Assembly: GCA_027382625.1 (NCBI GenBank)
Contig: JAJKFJ010022115.1
Span: 1-64,000, forward strand
Direction: 5' to 3'
Origin: Tetmemena sp. SeJ-2015
Lineage: Eukaryota; Ciliophora; Spirotrichea; Sporadotrichida; Oxytrichidae
DNA length: 64,000 bases
Within the stretch, counting starts at the first letter, position 1. Each line of letters starts with the position of its first letter. This document shows, piece after piece, positions 1 through 13,608 of the stretch. The position numbers were made by a program, and so were the translations under genes. The notes below the pieces were generated by a model that was given only the letters and a program-made list of their open reading frames with translations, did no database searches and was not told the DNA's origin.

Positions 1-770
1 AAATAATTTGCTTTTTAATATCATGATATACGCACTCGTTAAACTCATAATTGGGAGAAAGATAAAAGCTTCGATTAGAAAATACTGCTTCGGTGTATAG
101 TTCATAAACTTTTTCATGCAAACAATTATGCAAATAATAGGATTAAAGAGCACAAATTAACAATTTTAAAAATAAATCTATTGATCATTAAATTAATATG
201 AGAAATCAATGGAGATTTTAAAAAATTGAGACTCAATTAGGTTCTTATTGCCCAATTCCATGCTTTAGATGTTAAATTATGAAAATAGAATATTTAGCTA
301 CTCTTCTAAAGTTTATTTGTTCATCTTTCTTCATTCTGATTATTTCTTTAGTTACTCAGAATATAGAATTATTGCATTTATTTTGTTACTGATGCAACAA
401 ATTTGAGCTTTAAAATAAATTAAGAACATAAGAAATTTACTATAACGGACTCCAATCAAAATCTCATTTAAATAAGAGTTAATCCTCAGTTAATAAGCCA
501 TCATATGTAAAATTCCCATAGCAAATAAATCTTATTAATATTGCGGTAACGAACACCAGTCTAAAGTAAGCCTCCACGATATTTTCCTCGATAAAGTAAA
601 TTGATAATCCTATTACTGATAGCTGAAAGTACGAAATCCAACACAAAAATACAATAAAGAGAAAATCAGGCTCAGTTAGTTGTGGTATTACACGAAAGAT
701 TTTAAATAGTAGTTGTTGTATTGCTCCCTAGTGGGTCTTTATTGATGCTATTGCATTTATTTATTTTTCA
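1..770 (-). CDS. N-terminal part of a third hybrid histidine kinase paralogue (runs off the left edge)
   Basis: On the minus strand, between about 750 and 540, a frame with TAA/TAG read as Gln encodes a hydrophobic stretch containing the motif SIYFIEENIVEAYF. The same block occurs at the N-termini of the two complete kinases at about 6390-6170 (SIYFIEEDIVDGYM) and 12336-12090 (SVYFIEENLIQGYL), so this is the membrane-sensor start of a third tandem copy. The kinase and receiver parts would lie left of the window. The start codon is not fixed and the exon structure downstream of 540 is not resolved. Homology to the two complete copies is seen directly; kinase function is inferred from them. Confidence 0.55.
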
Positions 771-1850
771 ATTTAAAAGAACAAAGAATTAAGTTTTGAC
801 CCTGAATTACTTCTCCCTTATTTTAACCTATTAAGTTCACTACTAAATGATTGTTATTCTTAATATGAGATTTAATTTTCTATAATGTCAGTCTAGTTAA
901 TCTTAAACTTTTAAATTTTATAAGAATTCTAACAATAGCTTAAAGATGATAGAAAAATTGAATATACTTTTTAATTATAAAGGATTTAAGGGTTTAAAAA
1001 TAATATAATTTATATATAAATTAAATTCGATCAAGAATTATTTGCTTACAATTTTACATGTCTTCATCCTTTATGAGGAATTTTGAAAGGGTTATATTGG
1101 AGTTTGAATATTTTGCACGTACACTGGAGTTTGAAGGATCTCATGTCAAAGTGATGGGATGCTAATCTTATTAATTTAAGCAATATGGATTAATTTTTTA
1201 TTCCCTTATAAATAATGATTTATTTTTTAGCGCGTTCTAATGTAGATTTACGTAGAAAGAGAGATGTAACTTATTAGAGTGATTCACTTTTAGTATTTTG
1301 ATTTATTACTGCGATATTTTTATTATTAAATAAATGAGGATAAGCTCTTAAAATATAGATGAGAATCCAACTTCTTAATTAAAGACTAAACAATAAGCGA
1401 AATTAATAATTTATAACTACAATATAATAATCGTGCATATTTCAATCTAATGAATAAATTTAAATAAACTTATATGATAGGCCTTTCTTTACTGATACTT
1501 ATTTATTATTTATCCTTTTTTTAAGAAACATTAAATTTGTCACTTCATCATTTAAGGTGGAAATATAGATTTAATTTGTGATTATGTATTATCTCTAATG
1601 TGCATATTATGTATAAAGATAGATTGAAATAGATGTAATTCATAAATATAGATATATATTGAGTTATCTCATTTATAATATTTATTTGATTAAGAAGAAA
1701 TAAGTCAAAGAAGCATATCTTTCGTCTTAATTTAACTAGAAATGTGTATTCTATTTCAATTGTTCATATATCTTCTTATTTTTCAGAAAATTTTAGGAGA
1801 ATTAAAAATTCAACTTAATGTATAATAACTTTGGATGTAGAATTATAAAT
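771..1850. other. AT-rich intergenic stretch
   Basis: About 1.1 kb between the truncated kinase copy and the stop of the first complete kinase. I see no ORF with family features on either strand in standard or TGA-only-stop reading. It may hold promoter or 3' flank sequence. Confidence 0.4.
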
Positions 1851-2690
1851 TCACAGAATGTGTTATTGCTATAGAATATATCTGAGTGTGTCTATATTAA
1901 TGGGCTTGGGCAGAAATCCATCAAACCCTTTCTCCTCTGCTTCCCCAAATTGCTCCTCAGGGATCGCTGTGTGCGCGAATATTTTCAAACCACTCCTCTT
2001 TTGATAGTAGTAAGAACTATATAAATAAATCCAATAAAGTTAACAATTTATAAATTGCAAATTACAATTTGAAATAGTTGTTGCGCAAAAGCTTCGTCGC
2101 TTTCACTCCATCCATCCCCGCCATATTAATATCCATAAGCAACAGTTTGTACAAGGGCGACTTGCTGTCTTTCTAATTCCTTCTGATGTTCTAGTCTACC
2201 ATTTCTAGGGCTTGCCTTCCTGAGAAAGCCACTTCGCAGGACAGCCCAAACAAATTCTGCAAAATCATTTTTACTATCTCCACATTAAACACAGTGTCGT
2301 CCACAACTTAATAAAAATTAATATTTCAACGAGGATCAAGTTTTACTCTTCAAAGCTTAAATTTTATTAAGGAAAGCCTCTTGGACTCCTCATTAAAGAG
2401 GAGTTTAAAAATATTTGCCATTAATTTATTTAAATACTAAATATGTCTGCTGAACAAATCTTTGTTTAAGTTTCTAATAGTGCGACTGGAATATTCTTAA
2501 TGAATTAGTTCTCCACTGATACTCCTGATGCTCTCCCCAAATATGTCTAGTGGGGTGTTCCTACTTTAGGGGATAGGGTTAACTGTCGCTACTCTATATT
2601 GCAGCAAATCCTAATTTTTATAACCCTTGTGCCATAAATTTAGACGCTTTGAAGCTTCAAAACTCTAATCATAAATTCATATATAATAAT
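1840..2690. repeat. Near-identical duplicated tract, copy 1 (receiver-domain end of kinase A)
   Basis: About 850 bp that recurs in the same orientation at about 7971-8818 with only scattered differences. It starts at TTATAAATTCACAGAATGTG and ends near GCTTCAAAACTCTAATCA. It covers the receiver-domain exons, the intron inside the receiver and noncoding DNA upstream. Sequence on both sides diverges strongly between the paralogues. Confidence 0.9.
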
Positions 2691-5600
2691 GCGTTACTCA
2701 AATTAAATATTAGCTCCATAAGTAGAGAATCTTTTCATTTCATTTTAGAAATTGAGTACTTCTTATATTTTTCTTTTGCAAAAATAATTTCGACATTTTT
2801 CGAATCGATAAATAAATAATTACTTTTCTATTTTGATATTTGTTACTATGAATTCTTAATATAAATAAATTGCTTTATTAAGATAAATTTATATACAATA
2901 TATTTATTGTAGTCAGAAGAGGCTTAGATTGTAAAGGAATAATATGAATAATAAAAATATTTTTGTCTTTAATTATAAAGTCTCTATATATATTCAGCTT
3001 ATAGAAAGATGAGTTTCTGATTTTTGCGCCCTTTAAATTTATATTTTAAAAATCCTTTTTAATAGAAACATTATAATTTATTCTTTTATAGGATAAAACA
3101 ATGGAAAATTGAAGCGAATAGATATTTAAGATTAATTAACTAATTTACTTTATGAGTCATTTTTTGGGCAAATATTAAATCCTATCGATAAAACTCTTTT
3201 TTTATTTTTTCCTGACCTATAGTTTAGCAGTAGCACAATTGAAACAGCAAAAGTAAAAATAATTCAAGAAATTTTTAAATTGAAGATGAGAGAAATTAGT
3301 TAGTGGAAGAATAGCTTGAAAAAGGATAAGTTGGAAAATATATAAGAGAAATTTCGAAAAAGTTATAATTAATTTTGATAGGCAATCATAGATTAAGTCA
3401 ATTATTTATATAGGGATACCTTAGTAATTGAACGATATGATCATATATATACATATCTTTTTATTTCTTTAATAAATCATATTCTCCTTGTATTTAAATA
3501 AAACAATAAAGTTTATTTTATTAATTATTTCTTCCTTTCAGAAAACTGTTCTTAATTGATGAATAGTAAGTTATGGATGTTTAAAATTACATATTAAGCT
3601 AGAAATAGAAAGTCCCAGACCTAGTCCTTGCTAGTTAATGTTTTCCTCTGACACTCTGAACTTCTTGAATAAGGGGGAATTAAGTCTGTAGAGAAAAGCA
3701 ATTAAAGTCATTTATTAAAATCACACCTTCAAAATAAGTTAAAGATTTTGTCAGGATTTGGCTAGTCCATACCTTCGCCTGTGTCTATTATTCTCACATA
3801 CAGAAAGTGATTTCAATTCATTTAAATAAATAGTCTTACAAGAAATTAGGCTATAAATAGAGTTGATAGATCTCTCCCTTTTGAGTGTACTTGAAGGCAT
3901 TGCTTATAAGGTTGTAGATAACAAGTTTAATTTTTGAGCTTTAGATATTGACTTCCATGTTTCGTTCGCTGACTCTAACTGTCTAAGTGAAAGTTATTTC
4001 CTTTTTCATGGCCTCTGCTTAGAAGATATCTGCAACCTCCTTTGTGAGTTTGGCTAATGAAACTTGCTTGCTTTCATTGGAAAGCTACTTGAGTCTGATG
4101 CGTGAGTGCTCTATAATGTTTTGCGTTGTGTAGTACAAATGCCAAATGCAGCTCTTCATTATGGAAATGTAGCTCTTGATTTACTCATTAAAGCCCGACT
4201 CTCGTTCCATCAACTGCACTACTCCAAGCAGTCCATTTATTGGAGTGAAGATGTTGTGAGCAGTAGAGTTAATGAACACATTCGTGAACTTCTCTCTGCT
4301 CTTTGTGTTTTGGAGCTTAGATAAATAATTTTAAGACTTCTTAATGTCTGATATCTCCTTGATTACGATTAGAATTTATTCATCTGCCTGCAAATAGCTC
4401 AGAGTGACTTGCAATGATAGAGAGATGGGTTCTACCTTGATATAAAAGCTTCGGACATCTTTCACCTCATTATTAGATAGAGGTTCTTATTACTTACTTT
4501 GGAGACTAATAATTTCATCTCTTTGGACTTCAACCCATTCCAAGAATGTATAGTTGATGCTTTCTCCTACGCTATATTCTGGTCGAAAAGTAAGACCCTA
4601 GAAAATGGTGCAAAGAAATAATTAATATTCTTGTTAAAAATAATTAAAGAGAGAATCAAATATGAAAATCGTTACTCTAAAAATCTGGCAGACTTTTTAA
4701 TAATTTATATTGAATATATTTATATAATCATGTGAAATATCGAAACCTAATTTATTTTTTTGCTAGTTTCTTTTGACATTAAATACACGTACAGCTTGTT
4801 ATAATTTTAATATATAAAGTTTAGACCAGAAATATTGTACTTTTTTATTTTGAGAAGAAGAAATTGCTATTCCAATTTAACTGAAATTTAAAACAATAAA
4901 TTCAATAAATCCAGTTATCCCTTCACTTTATGAAATTTAACCAGCTTTATTTAACTTGTCATGATACTTAAAGGCTTTATTAAGTTTCGTTAATGGTTTG
5001 CTGGCCTTCTCTGTTATTATTTCTGAGTATATTGGGATCTTTTCTCTCTTCTATAGATTCTTAAAGAAGCATTTTAAATTTATTTGCACTCATAGCTATC
5101 TTCTTTTACTGGAAATAAATTTAAAAGGTAAGAATGCTGACTGCATTAGTTTGAGACTTTCATTTTGGTAAATAACTAATATTTTTTATCTTAAAAACTG
5201 CTTAGCATCCTTTCTTTATGCTGAGCAGCAATACTCCATCTTGGAACATATTTAACACTTGTTGCAGCTTTTCCTTGTTTTTTATTTCTAAGAGACGCAG
5301 ATGCAAGAATTCCAAAAACATCTCCTCAAATTTAAACTGAGAAGCCGCATAGTACATCACACTGAACGACATCAATAAATTAAAAGTAAAATCAAACTAT
5401 TTATAATAATAAATATTTAGGACATATAAAGTGGGTAACTTAAGAGTTATAATTCTTTAGGGTCGAAGAAATATATCATGGCAAGATAGTCAACTATTCT
5501 TAAATTAATTTTTATACTAAGTAGCAAAATGAAAGAGAAGCTGTCTTAATTTTCCACTCGACTAAAATTATAAACTGGGGAAACAAAGAGTTTGAGATGA

Positions 5601-6390
5601 ATGTAGAGGTTAATCAATTCTGTTGACGTGTCGTAGATGATTAGCTTTTCTTTGCTCTAAATTATCATTTACTTGTTTTAATTATAAAATGGTAATTGCT
5701 CTTGACTATCATGATGTATATACTGAATAAACTTAAGGTTGGGATTATGGCTATGGCTTCTATTAGGAAATAGACTTTTGGGTTATGTTTCATTAGATTT
5801 TACATACCCAAAACTATAGAAAGAATAGAATTAGAATAATCAAAATACGAATAGATTTTACCAATTGTGTCAGATTTTATCTGTGCATTTTTAAAATATA
5901 TATATTCTATTTATAAATTATCATTTAAACTTCTTCTTCCACCTCCTCATCTTTATTATATTATCTCCTTTCGATCAAATTTTTTGGAAAATAATAATCA
6001 CTTTTCGCATTTATTTCGCTGCTGCTATCCCCAAAATTGATAAAATTTCTCTTTAGAGTTCTTTTCGACAATCATTGATTGAGGAGTTTATCCTTAGGAA
6101 TTTTTAGTGATAAGATATTAAAATTAACCTTACTCACGCATTTCAATCTTAAGTATAATAGGCTCATGAATATAAACCTCATATAGCCGTCGACGATATC
6201 TTCCTCAATGAAGTAAATTGAGAAACCTATTATTACTAATTGAAAGTACGAAATCTAATACAATAAATAATGAAGTTAATCTTGCTAAGTTAGTCATGGT
6301 AAGAAACAAAAGATCTTAAGTAGTAATTGTTATATTACTCTCGGGTAGGTCTCTGCTTGTGTTGTTGCATTATTATTTATTTATTGTCGA
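1851..6390 (-). CDS. Hybrid sensor histidine kinase, copy A
   Basis: Membrane-bound two-component phosphorelay protein. Reading down the minus strand: hydrophobic membrane segments (about 6390-5700); a helical linker with FQDGVLLL that resembles a PAS start (about 5360-5220); the phospho-acceptor His region TAHNIFTPINGLLG (about 4310-4220, H kept, flanking residues divergent); N box NLISNAFKYT (about 3910-3880); G1 box IIDTGEGMD followed by the F box (about 3790-3740); G2 box GLGLGLSIS (about 3640-3600); and a C-terminal receiver domain with VVDDTVFNVEIV (about 2310), the phospho-Asp motif LLMDINMAGMDG (about 2150) and the conserved Lys in LPKPIN (about 1905). The stop is TGA at 1851-1853. 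TAG and TAA occur as Gln. Several introns and probable IESs break the frame, for example one before the G2 box and one inside the receiver. The start is placed by alignment with the other copies and is approximate. Sensed signal unknown. Confidence 0.8.
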
Positions 6391-7981
6391 GTTAATTTTT
6401 GGAGTGCGAATATAATTAGTTATATGTCATAAGCAATTATAGTAGTTTATTTGAAGGTTACATATTTAATTTTTAGAGTATATGATTTAGTTTAAATTAT
6501 AATTTGTTCATGCAATTATCAAATAGAATTGGGAAATATTTTTAAAATTTAGATTAAATTAGAATTATTAATTTTTTAGAGTATAAATGTAATCGATTAT
6601 TGATAGTTTAATAAATGGTATTTGAAACTTTGAGCAGTTAAAATCCAAAATTAGTGCAGGAATTATTCATATTAAACTCAAATAAAAATTAAACTTAAAT
6701 TTATTTATTAAATAAGTATTTTCGATAGCTCTCATAAGCCATTATTTATAATTTCTTAATTACCTTTGTGTAAATTATATCTCAAATGTATAATGATCCC
6801 TTCAAAAATTGCAATGATATAAAGTTCTTGAAATTCAATCCCTGAATATAGCATCATTTACATTTTGAGATGCTTAAACTGAAACTTTGCAACTGCTTTT
6901 TAATTTAATTTGCGAGCTTAATTAATTATCCAATAAATATTAGGCTATATTTCTTCTTAAAAATTTCCAGTGTTGTATTACTTTACAAGGTAGATTTTTT
7001 AATGTTTATATAAGTAATTGCGCTAGAGGGAGTTTAGCGAATATAAAAAGACACGTCAGAGTACTGAGGACAATCATTATTTGTCTTTGAGAAATTATAT
7101 ACAACAGAGTGGCTGAGTATTTTATTTCGGTATAACACAAATTTACATTTCAAAAGCTTACTTCTCAATAGACTAAAATTATTGAATTTCGGCTGTCAAA
7201 GATTACAGCTAAATGATGAAATGAAACTTAGTAAATTAATTGCTTTTCCATCCTTCATTTTTTAAGAATTGAAAGTTAATTGCAAAATAAATGATAGATT
7301 CAGCAATAAGTGAGCATGTGTTTATTTACTTGACAATTTAACCTCTTCTGATCTGCAAATGGTTGATTGCCAGTAAATATTAATATGAGAATTAAATTAT
7401 TAATATCGCTCTTTCTGTAGATAAAGTTGACGAGTGACTTTATGAAAGTCATATTCAATCCAAAGTTTTTGCCGATCATAATACTGATATTGCCCTAAAA
7501 AAAATGTTGAAGAGATTACAAGCTCTTTAAGATTTTTGTTTATAGAAATGGAGAGCTAATATTAATACAAGATTAATTATCAGCTACCATTTAACCTATG
7601 TAAATTGATTTATTAGTTAAATTTAATTATTTATCATATGATTATTATAAAAATAGAATTCTCTATTGTGAATATAAATCCACTTTCTTTCTTAAATTAA
7701 ATACATTTGCAAAGATTTCTTAATAAGAAGAGACTAACTTAAAATATATAATATCGAATCTCCCTAATAGCTTATCAACAAATAACTAAATTTACAGCAG
7801 AATGTGAATAAATTTTCAATTCAAACTATATAATAAATATACTATCCAAATAAGTTAAAGAAATTATGATTTTATTTTTCATAAATTAGTTTTAATATTA
7901 AATTCTACATTTTCAATTCAAACTAATAAATTTGAGAATTCTAAAATATTAAATTTAACTCTATATTTAAGGTTTATAAAT
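6391..7981. other. AT-rich spacer between kinase copies A and B
   Basis: About 1.6 kb without any coding stretch I can recognise on either strand. It holds the 5' flank of kinase A and the 3' flank of kinase B. Confidence 0.4.
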
Positions 7982-8818
7982 TCACAGAATGTGTTATTGC
8001 TATAGAATATATCTGAGTGTGTCTATATTAATTGGCTTGGGCAGAAATCCATCAAACCCTTTCTCCTCTGCGTCCCCAAATTGTTCCTCAGGGATCGCTG
8101 TGTGCGCAAATATTTTCAAACAGCTCCTCTTTTGATAGTAATAAGAACTATATAAATAAATCCAAAAAAATTAACAATTTATAAATTGCAAATTACAATT
8201 TGAAATAGTTGTTGCGCAAAAGCTTCGTCGCTTTCACTCCATCCATCCCCGCCATATTAATATCCATAAGCAATAGTTTGTACAAGGGCGACTTGCTGTC
8301 TTTCTAATTCCTTCTGATGTTCTAGTCAACCATTTCTAGGGCCTGCCTTCCTGAAAAAGCCACGTCGCAGGACAGCCCAAACAAATTCTGCAAAATCATT
8401 TTTACTATTTCCACATTAAACACAGTGTCGTCCACAACTTAAATAAAAATATTTTAACGAGGATCAAGTTTTACTCTTCAAAGCTTAAATTTTATTGAGG
8501 AAAGCTTCTTGGACTCCTCATTAAAGAGGAGTTTATAAATAAAATATTTGCCATTAATTTACTTATAGACTAAATATGGCTGCTGAATCAATCTTTAATA
8601 TATTTTATTTAAGTTTCTGATAGTGCGACTGGAATATTCTTAATGAATTAGTTCTCCACTGATACTCCTGATGCTCTCCCCAAATATGTCTAGTGGGGTG
8701 TTCCTACTTTAGGGGATAGGGTTAACTGTCGCTACTCTATATTGCAGCAAATCCTAATTTTTATAACCCTTGTGCCCGAAATTTAGACGCTTTGAAGCTT
8801 CAAAACTCTAATCAACAA
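7971..8818. repeat. Near-identical duplicated tract, copy 2 (receiver-domain end of kinase B)
   Basis: Partner of the tract at 1840-2690, same orientation. The intron within the receiver and the noncoding DNA above it match as well as the exons do, which points to a recent duplication or gene conversion rather than purifying selection alone. Confidence 0.9.
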
Positions 8819-11800
8819 ACTTAAATTCATAAATGAATTACACAAATTAAATATTAGCTCGATTAAAAGTAGTTTTATGAAATCATTAAAAAATAAATAT
8901 AAAGTTGGCAGAGTCATAGATTATAAAGAAATAATAATAGCAATATACATGAGTTTCTTCCATAATTTAAAGTCTATAAGCACGTGTCTTCTTCTTTAAA
9001 AAGATCATCATAAGTTTGAATCAATTTTTTATTTTTAATTAACTTTAAAAAATTTCCCTTTTTGAAGATTATTTATTTATAATCAGTGGTATAGTTAGGA
9101 ATCCTTAGAGTAGATATCTCTTCGCTCTCACTTAGATGATACTCAGACTCCTTTTGCTCTGTCCTAAAATGGTACTAGCAGCTCTAACTTTTATTCGTTC
9201 TTAAACTTAAAATGAATTAGTGGGCGGCTGAGTTTGTTTGCAGAAGCCAGACAAAATCGAGAAGATATCTTCACTGGAATTATCACTCCAAAGCAAGATC
9301 ATTTAATTCATTTAAATATAATCCTTGGTGTCTTGTAGTTTGCAATTATATTTATATATTATTATTGCTCTAAAAATAGCTTTCCATCCAGTTGCTCACC
9401 TAAAGAAAATGAGACTCTAAAATATTACAGATTAAGCTGGAGATGGAAAGCCCTAGTCCCAAACCCTGTTGGTTTATACTCTCATGAGATACTTTAAATT
9501 TGCGAAATAAGTTAATGTTTAAAAAAGTGTTTAGATGCTATTTAAATTGATATAAGTTGAATAACTTATCAGGATTAGGATCTTGCATTCCCTCTCCTGT
9601 GTCTTAAATTCTAATGTAGAGATACTTAGACTTCTCATAATTCAATGAGTTACATAAATTAAATTAATTCCGCTAGGATGAAATGTAGTCGCAAAAAAAA
9701 TTAATTACAAAGCTAGCCTCTCATACCTATACAACGTCGTTAGCTTCAGGAAAATAAATTACTTTTATTCTAGATCTTGAACGGTTGCTTAAATTCATAA
9801 ATTTAAGTAAAAATATAAACTTTTGTTGCTTTATATAGTATCGATTAATTAATAATTAATTAAATTCTATATATATATAAGATCATGAAAATTTTGACTA
9901 GAATTTTTATAATAAATAGAAAGAAGCAATTTAGAATCATTTGTTAAAATTGTATTTCTTACAAAAATTTATTCCTCTAAGTCCTCGGATTTGAGAATCG
10001 TCAGCTCGAAATTATTCTTAAATACGATTATCAAAAATACGTAAAACTTGTTATTAACGTGCCAATAATCTCTCCTTTGTGAGTATATTTGAAGGCATTA
10101 CTGATAAGGTTGTATATAACGAGCTTGACTTTGGCACTTTAAATGTTGACTACCATGTTGCGCTCACTGACACGCACCAAATAAGAGAATTTGATTTCTT
10201 TCCTCTGTGCCTCAGCAAAAAAAATGCTCGTAATTTCTTACGTAAGTGAATCTAGTGCAATATTTTTGCTTTCCAAAGTGTTCTGTTTAAGACGGATTCT
10301 GGAATGCTCTATAATATTTTGGGTAGTGTAGTATAAATGCCAAATGCAGCTCTTCATTACCGTTATATAATTTTATATCTGAGTGTTAAATCCTGACTCT
10401 CGCTCCATTAGCTAAGCCACTCCTAGTAATCCGTTAATAGGGGTGAAGATATTGTGTGCTGTTGAATTAATGAACACATTAGTAAATTTCTCTCTGTTCT
10501 TAGTATTCTAAAGTTAAATAATTTGAAATCAAATAAACAAAAGTTTTTTAATGGCAGATATCTCTTTAATCACGATAAGCATTTGCTAATCTTATTTAAG
10601 GAAGCTGACATTTATTTGTAAAGATGCAGAAATTGGCTCTATCTTAATGAAGAAGCTTTATACTTAGCTGGCTTCTTATTCACCTAAGGGTTCGCATAAT
10701 GGTTCACAAGAGTTTATAAAGTCTAATCTCAACTTCTCAACCCATTCGAGAAAGGTCATATTTTTGCTGTCTGAGGTTATAAACTCGTGCTTTAATTGTA
10801 GATTTTTGAAAATGGTGGATAAATTTTCAACCCTATCACTCTCACTAGTTTACATTTAATATAAGTATGATTATATGTTAATTAAGGAAACTGAAGTGAA
10901 ATATGTAAATAAAAGCATTGATTAAAGTAACAGAATCTTATCAGAGAATACCGGAAACTGAGACCTAGAGCTTAGACGAATAGGATGCTATAAATTGAAT
11001 GTTTCTAATTAATATTTCTTTAAATAAGAATTGTATATTTATTGAGTTCTTGGCGATTTCTGGAGACTTTGAGTACTAAATGCGATATTTTCTTGTTAGC
11101 TCTTTTGAGAGCCTTGCTATTTGAGCTAATTTCTTTTGAAAGCTGAAAGCTGATTTTGGAAATTAAATTAAATATTAAAATTGAGTTAAAGAGCCTTAAA
11201 GCTCTCATTCTAATATATCACTTAAATACCAATAAATAATTGACTTGATGACAGCTTTACTTGGAATTGAGTAGGAGGACGCCATCTTGGAACATATTGA
11301 GAACTTGCTGGAGTTTCTCCTTGTTTTTTATCTCTTTGAGTCGCAGATATAAGAATTCAAGAAACATTTCCTCAAATTTAAACTAGGAAGCTCCAAAGTA
11401 TACCACTCCGAAAGACATTTTAATTATTTCAACTCAAATTAAGATGTTAAATAGCTAACTTAAAATTATTTTTTGAAATAGGTGCCAAAAGAAAGATAAG
11501 ACAAAAAAATACTGTAAATCAGCACAAATTAAAATAACTCTCTCAAATCAAAATTATTTAGAAAGATTCAAAAATAAAAAACAATGGTAAAAAAATCGAA
11601 TACAGCTAAATATCTTTTCGTTAGTAGCTTTGTCTTTGAGATTTTAAAAATATGATTTTTTCGATATAAACCTATGAAAGACTAATTTTTGTATGAAGAC
11701 ATATAGAGAGGCTAGCTTACAATCTAAATTTAGGATGGCCCAAATTGATATGCCAGCATTCCGTATATAACTTTTAAAAATTAACTAAGTTAAATACAGC

Positions 11801-12336
11801 GATAGATGCCGTCTTTAATTTCCACTAAACATTTTTAAAGCATTATTTTTTTACAGGAGACACAAATAACTTAAGCAAGCAGTAAAGATACATGAAATTT
11901 GTAGTAGCATCATAAACTGGCTCTTTATCACCGCTAAAATAAAACGCATTTATTTATAAAGAAAACAAGCTCTTTTGAATGATGATCACTGCTGTAAATG
12001 CTCCTAGTGAAGGTAGTAAGAAAACAGTCTCTACAAAGAAGAATTGCTTTGGCTTCCAGTACATCACTCGTTCTTAAATTTTCATGAAAATTATTGCGAA
12101 GCTCAAGCGTAAATAGCCCTATATCAAATTTTCCTCGATGAAGTAAACTGAAGCAGCCAGGATAAATTGCATATAGTAACCCATCTTATTAATATATAAG
12201 ATAAATGATCTACATGAGCTTCCCTTAGTATGATAGAAATGAATTTAGGTAGTAGGTATTGTATTATTCTCGAGTAGGTTATTGCTCTTGCATCACAATT
12301 TCTCAAAATTTTAATATCGATTATAATAAGTTTCAA
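7982..12336 (-). CDS. Hybrid sensor histidine kinase, copy B
   Basis: Same architecture and order as copy A. Membrane N-terminus at about 12336-12090, where a 29-nt GT-AG intron restores the motif VYFIEENLIQGYLRLSF. Linker with the PAS-like start at about 11410-11280. His region FINSTAHNIFTPINGLLG at about 10500-10430. N box LVIYNLISNAFKYTH at about 10140-10080. G1 box IQDTGEGMQDPNPDKLFNLY at about 9600-9540. G2 box NQQGLGLGLSISSLIC at about 9500-9430. Receiver domain at about 8450-7990 with stop TGA at 7982-7984. The kinase core and the sensor are clearly diverged from copy A, but the receiver end is almost identical, so the 3' end was homogenised later than the original duplication. The start at 12336 is the first ATG of the membrane frame. 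Frame breaks mean introns and/or IESs remain to be mapped. Confidence 0.8.
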
Positions 12337-13608
12337 TGCTTTGAAGCAAAAGGGAAAGGCCTGGTTCCCCCCCTCTATAATTATTTTTTTAAATTTCGTT
12401 TCTCCTTTAATTTTGCAAATAAATATCTCATTACCTAGCTAATATACATTTTCTCACCAATAATTTTATATACTAGAGCTTGAATATAAATTGCAATTAA
12501 ATCCTCATATTTAAATTTAGAAATCTCAAAATGATAATTTAGCCAAATTTTTATATCTTCTGAGATTAAGATTTTATAAAAGAGTAAGGCGAATATGAAA
12601 GGTCCCCAAAGCAAATCAGATAATACTCCATATAAATATTTATTTTAAATTATAACTTTTTAAAATACATTTGAATTAGTTTAGCAGTGAATTATTAGAT
12701 TAAATTAGTAGCAGGGCTTTATATTAATTAATGAGATTTATCATTTCCAATAATTTGTAAGAATTTATCACTCTAATAAAATCCTTTATTTTTACTTTGA
12801 AATTTTAATATATTTCTTATTCGCAGCAAGATAAGCAATATGGATATTTGATATTGTATTTAATCACAAAATAAATATTATTTCCTGAGTTGGTTTAACC
12901 AATCTAATAAAGTAATTCTTTAATCTTAGTTATTTTTTAAAACAAAAATATGTATGTTTTCTTAACATAGATAAAGTATGTTAAAATGAAATTAGAAAAA
13001 AATTATGATAATTTTGTAGGCTGTTTAATTGGATTGATTGTAGTATAATTTAGTATGCGATATTTGTCAACAATTATCTCAAACTAGTTGGTCTACATCT
13101 GTTTACATTATATAAATAAGTTTCTTATTAGATATAGGAATTAGTCTGGCTTTGAGGCTATCTCTAATTATTTGCTTTGTAGAAGATTCTGTTTTCTTAG
13201 CTCTGGAGGTTCAAAGTTAAATAATAATTAAGTTTTCTTGCTTTACTTCTGAACTACTTTTGGCGCGATTACTCTTTGACCAATTCCTCGTAATTTTACA
13301 ATAAATTTTACTTAAAATAGAATTTATATATTAATTTACAGTACTACTTGATGTATGGAAATGAAATAAAAATAAGACTGATGTTGCATATAAACACCGG
13401 ACATAGTGCAAAAGGAAACATTAGGGCTGAAAAACTGTACCCGAAAATCATTATACATTAGTAATAAAAAATACAATTTTCCTTAAAGTTAATACGTAAT
13501 GAAATTGCAATAAAAGCTCTAGGATTATCAGGAAATAAATGAATCTACAAGGGCAGAATATTAAGTTGTAGATATCCGTTTTGAATCTACCGATCCAAAA
13601 ATACTTAT
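12337..13608. other. AT-rich intergenic stretch
   Basis: About 1.3 kb between the kinase array and the RBR gene. I see no ORF with recognisable features, no RNA gene and no repeat. Short C and T runs near 12365 are unremarkable. Confidence 0.4.
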
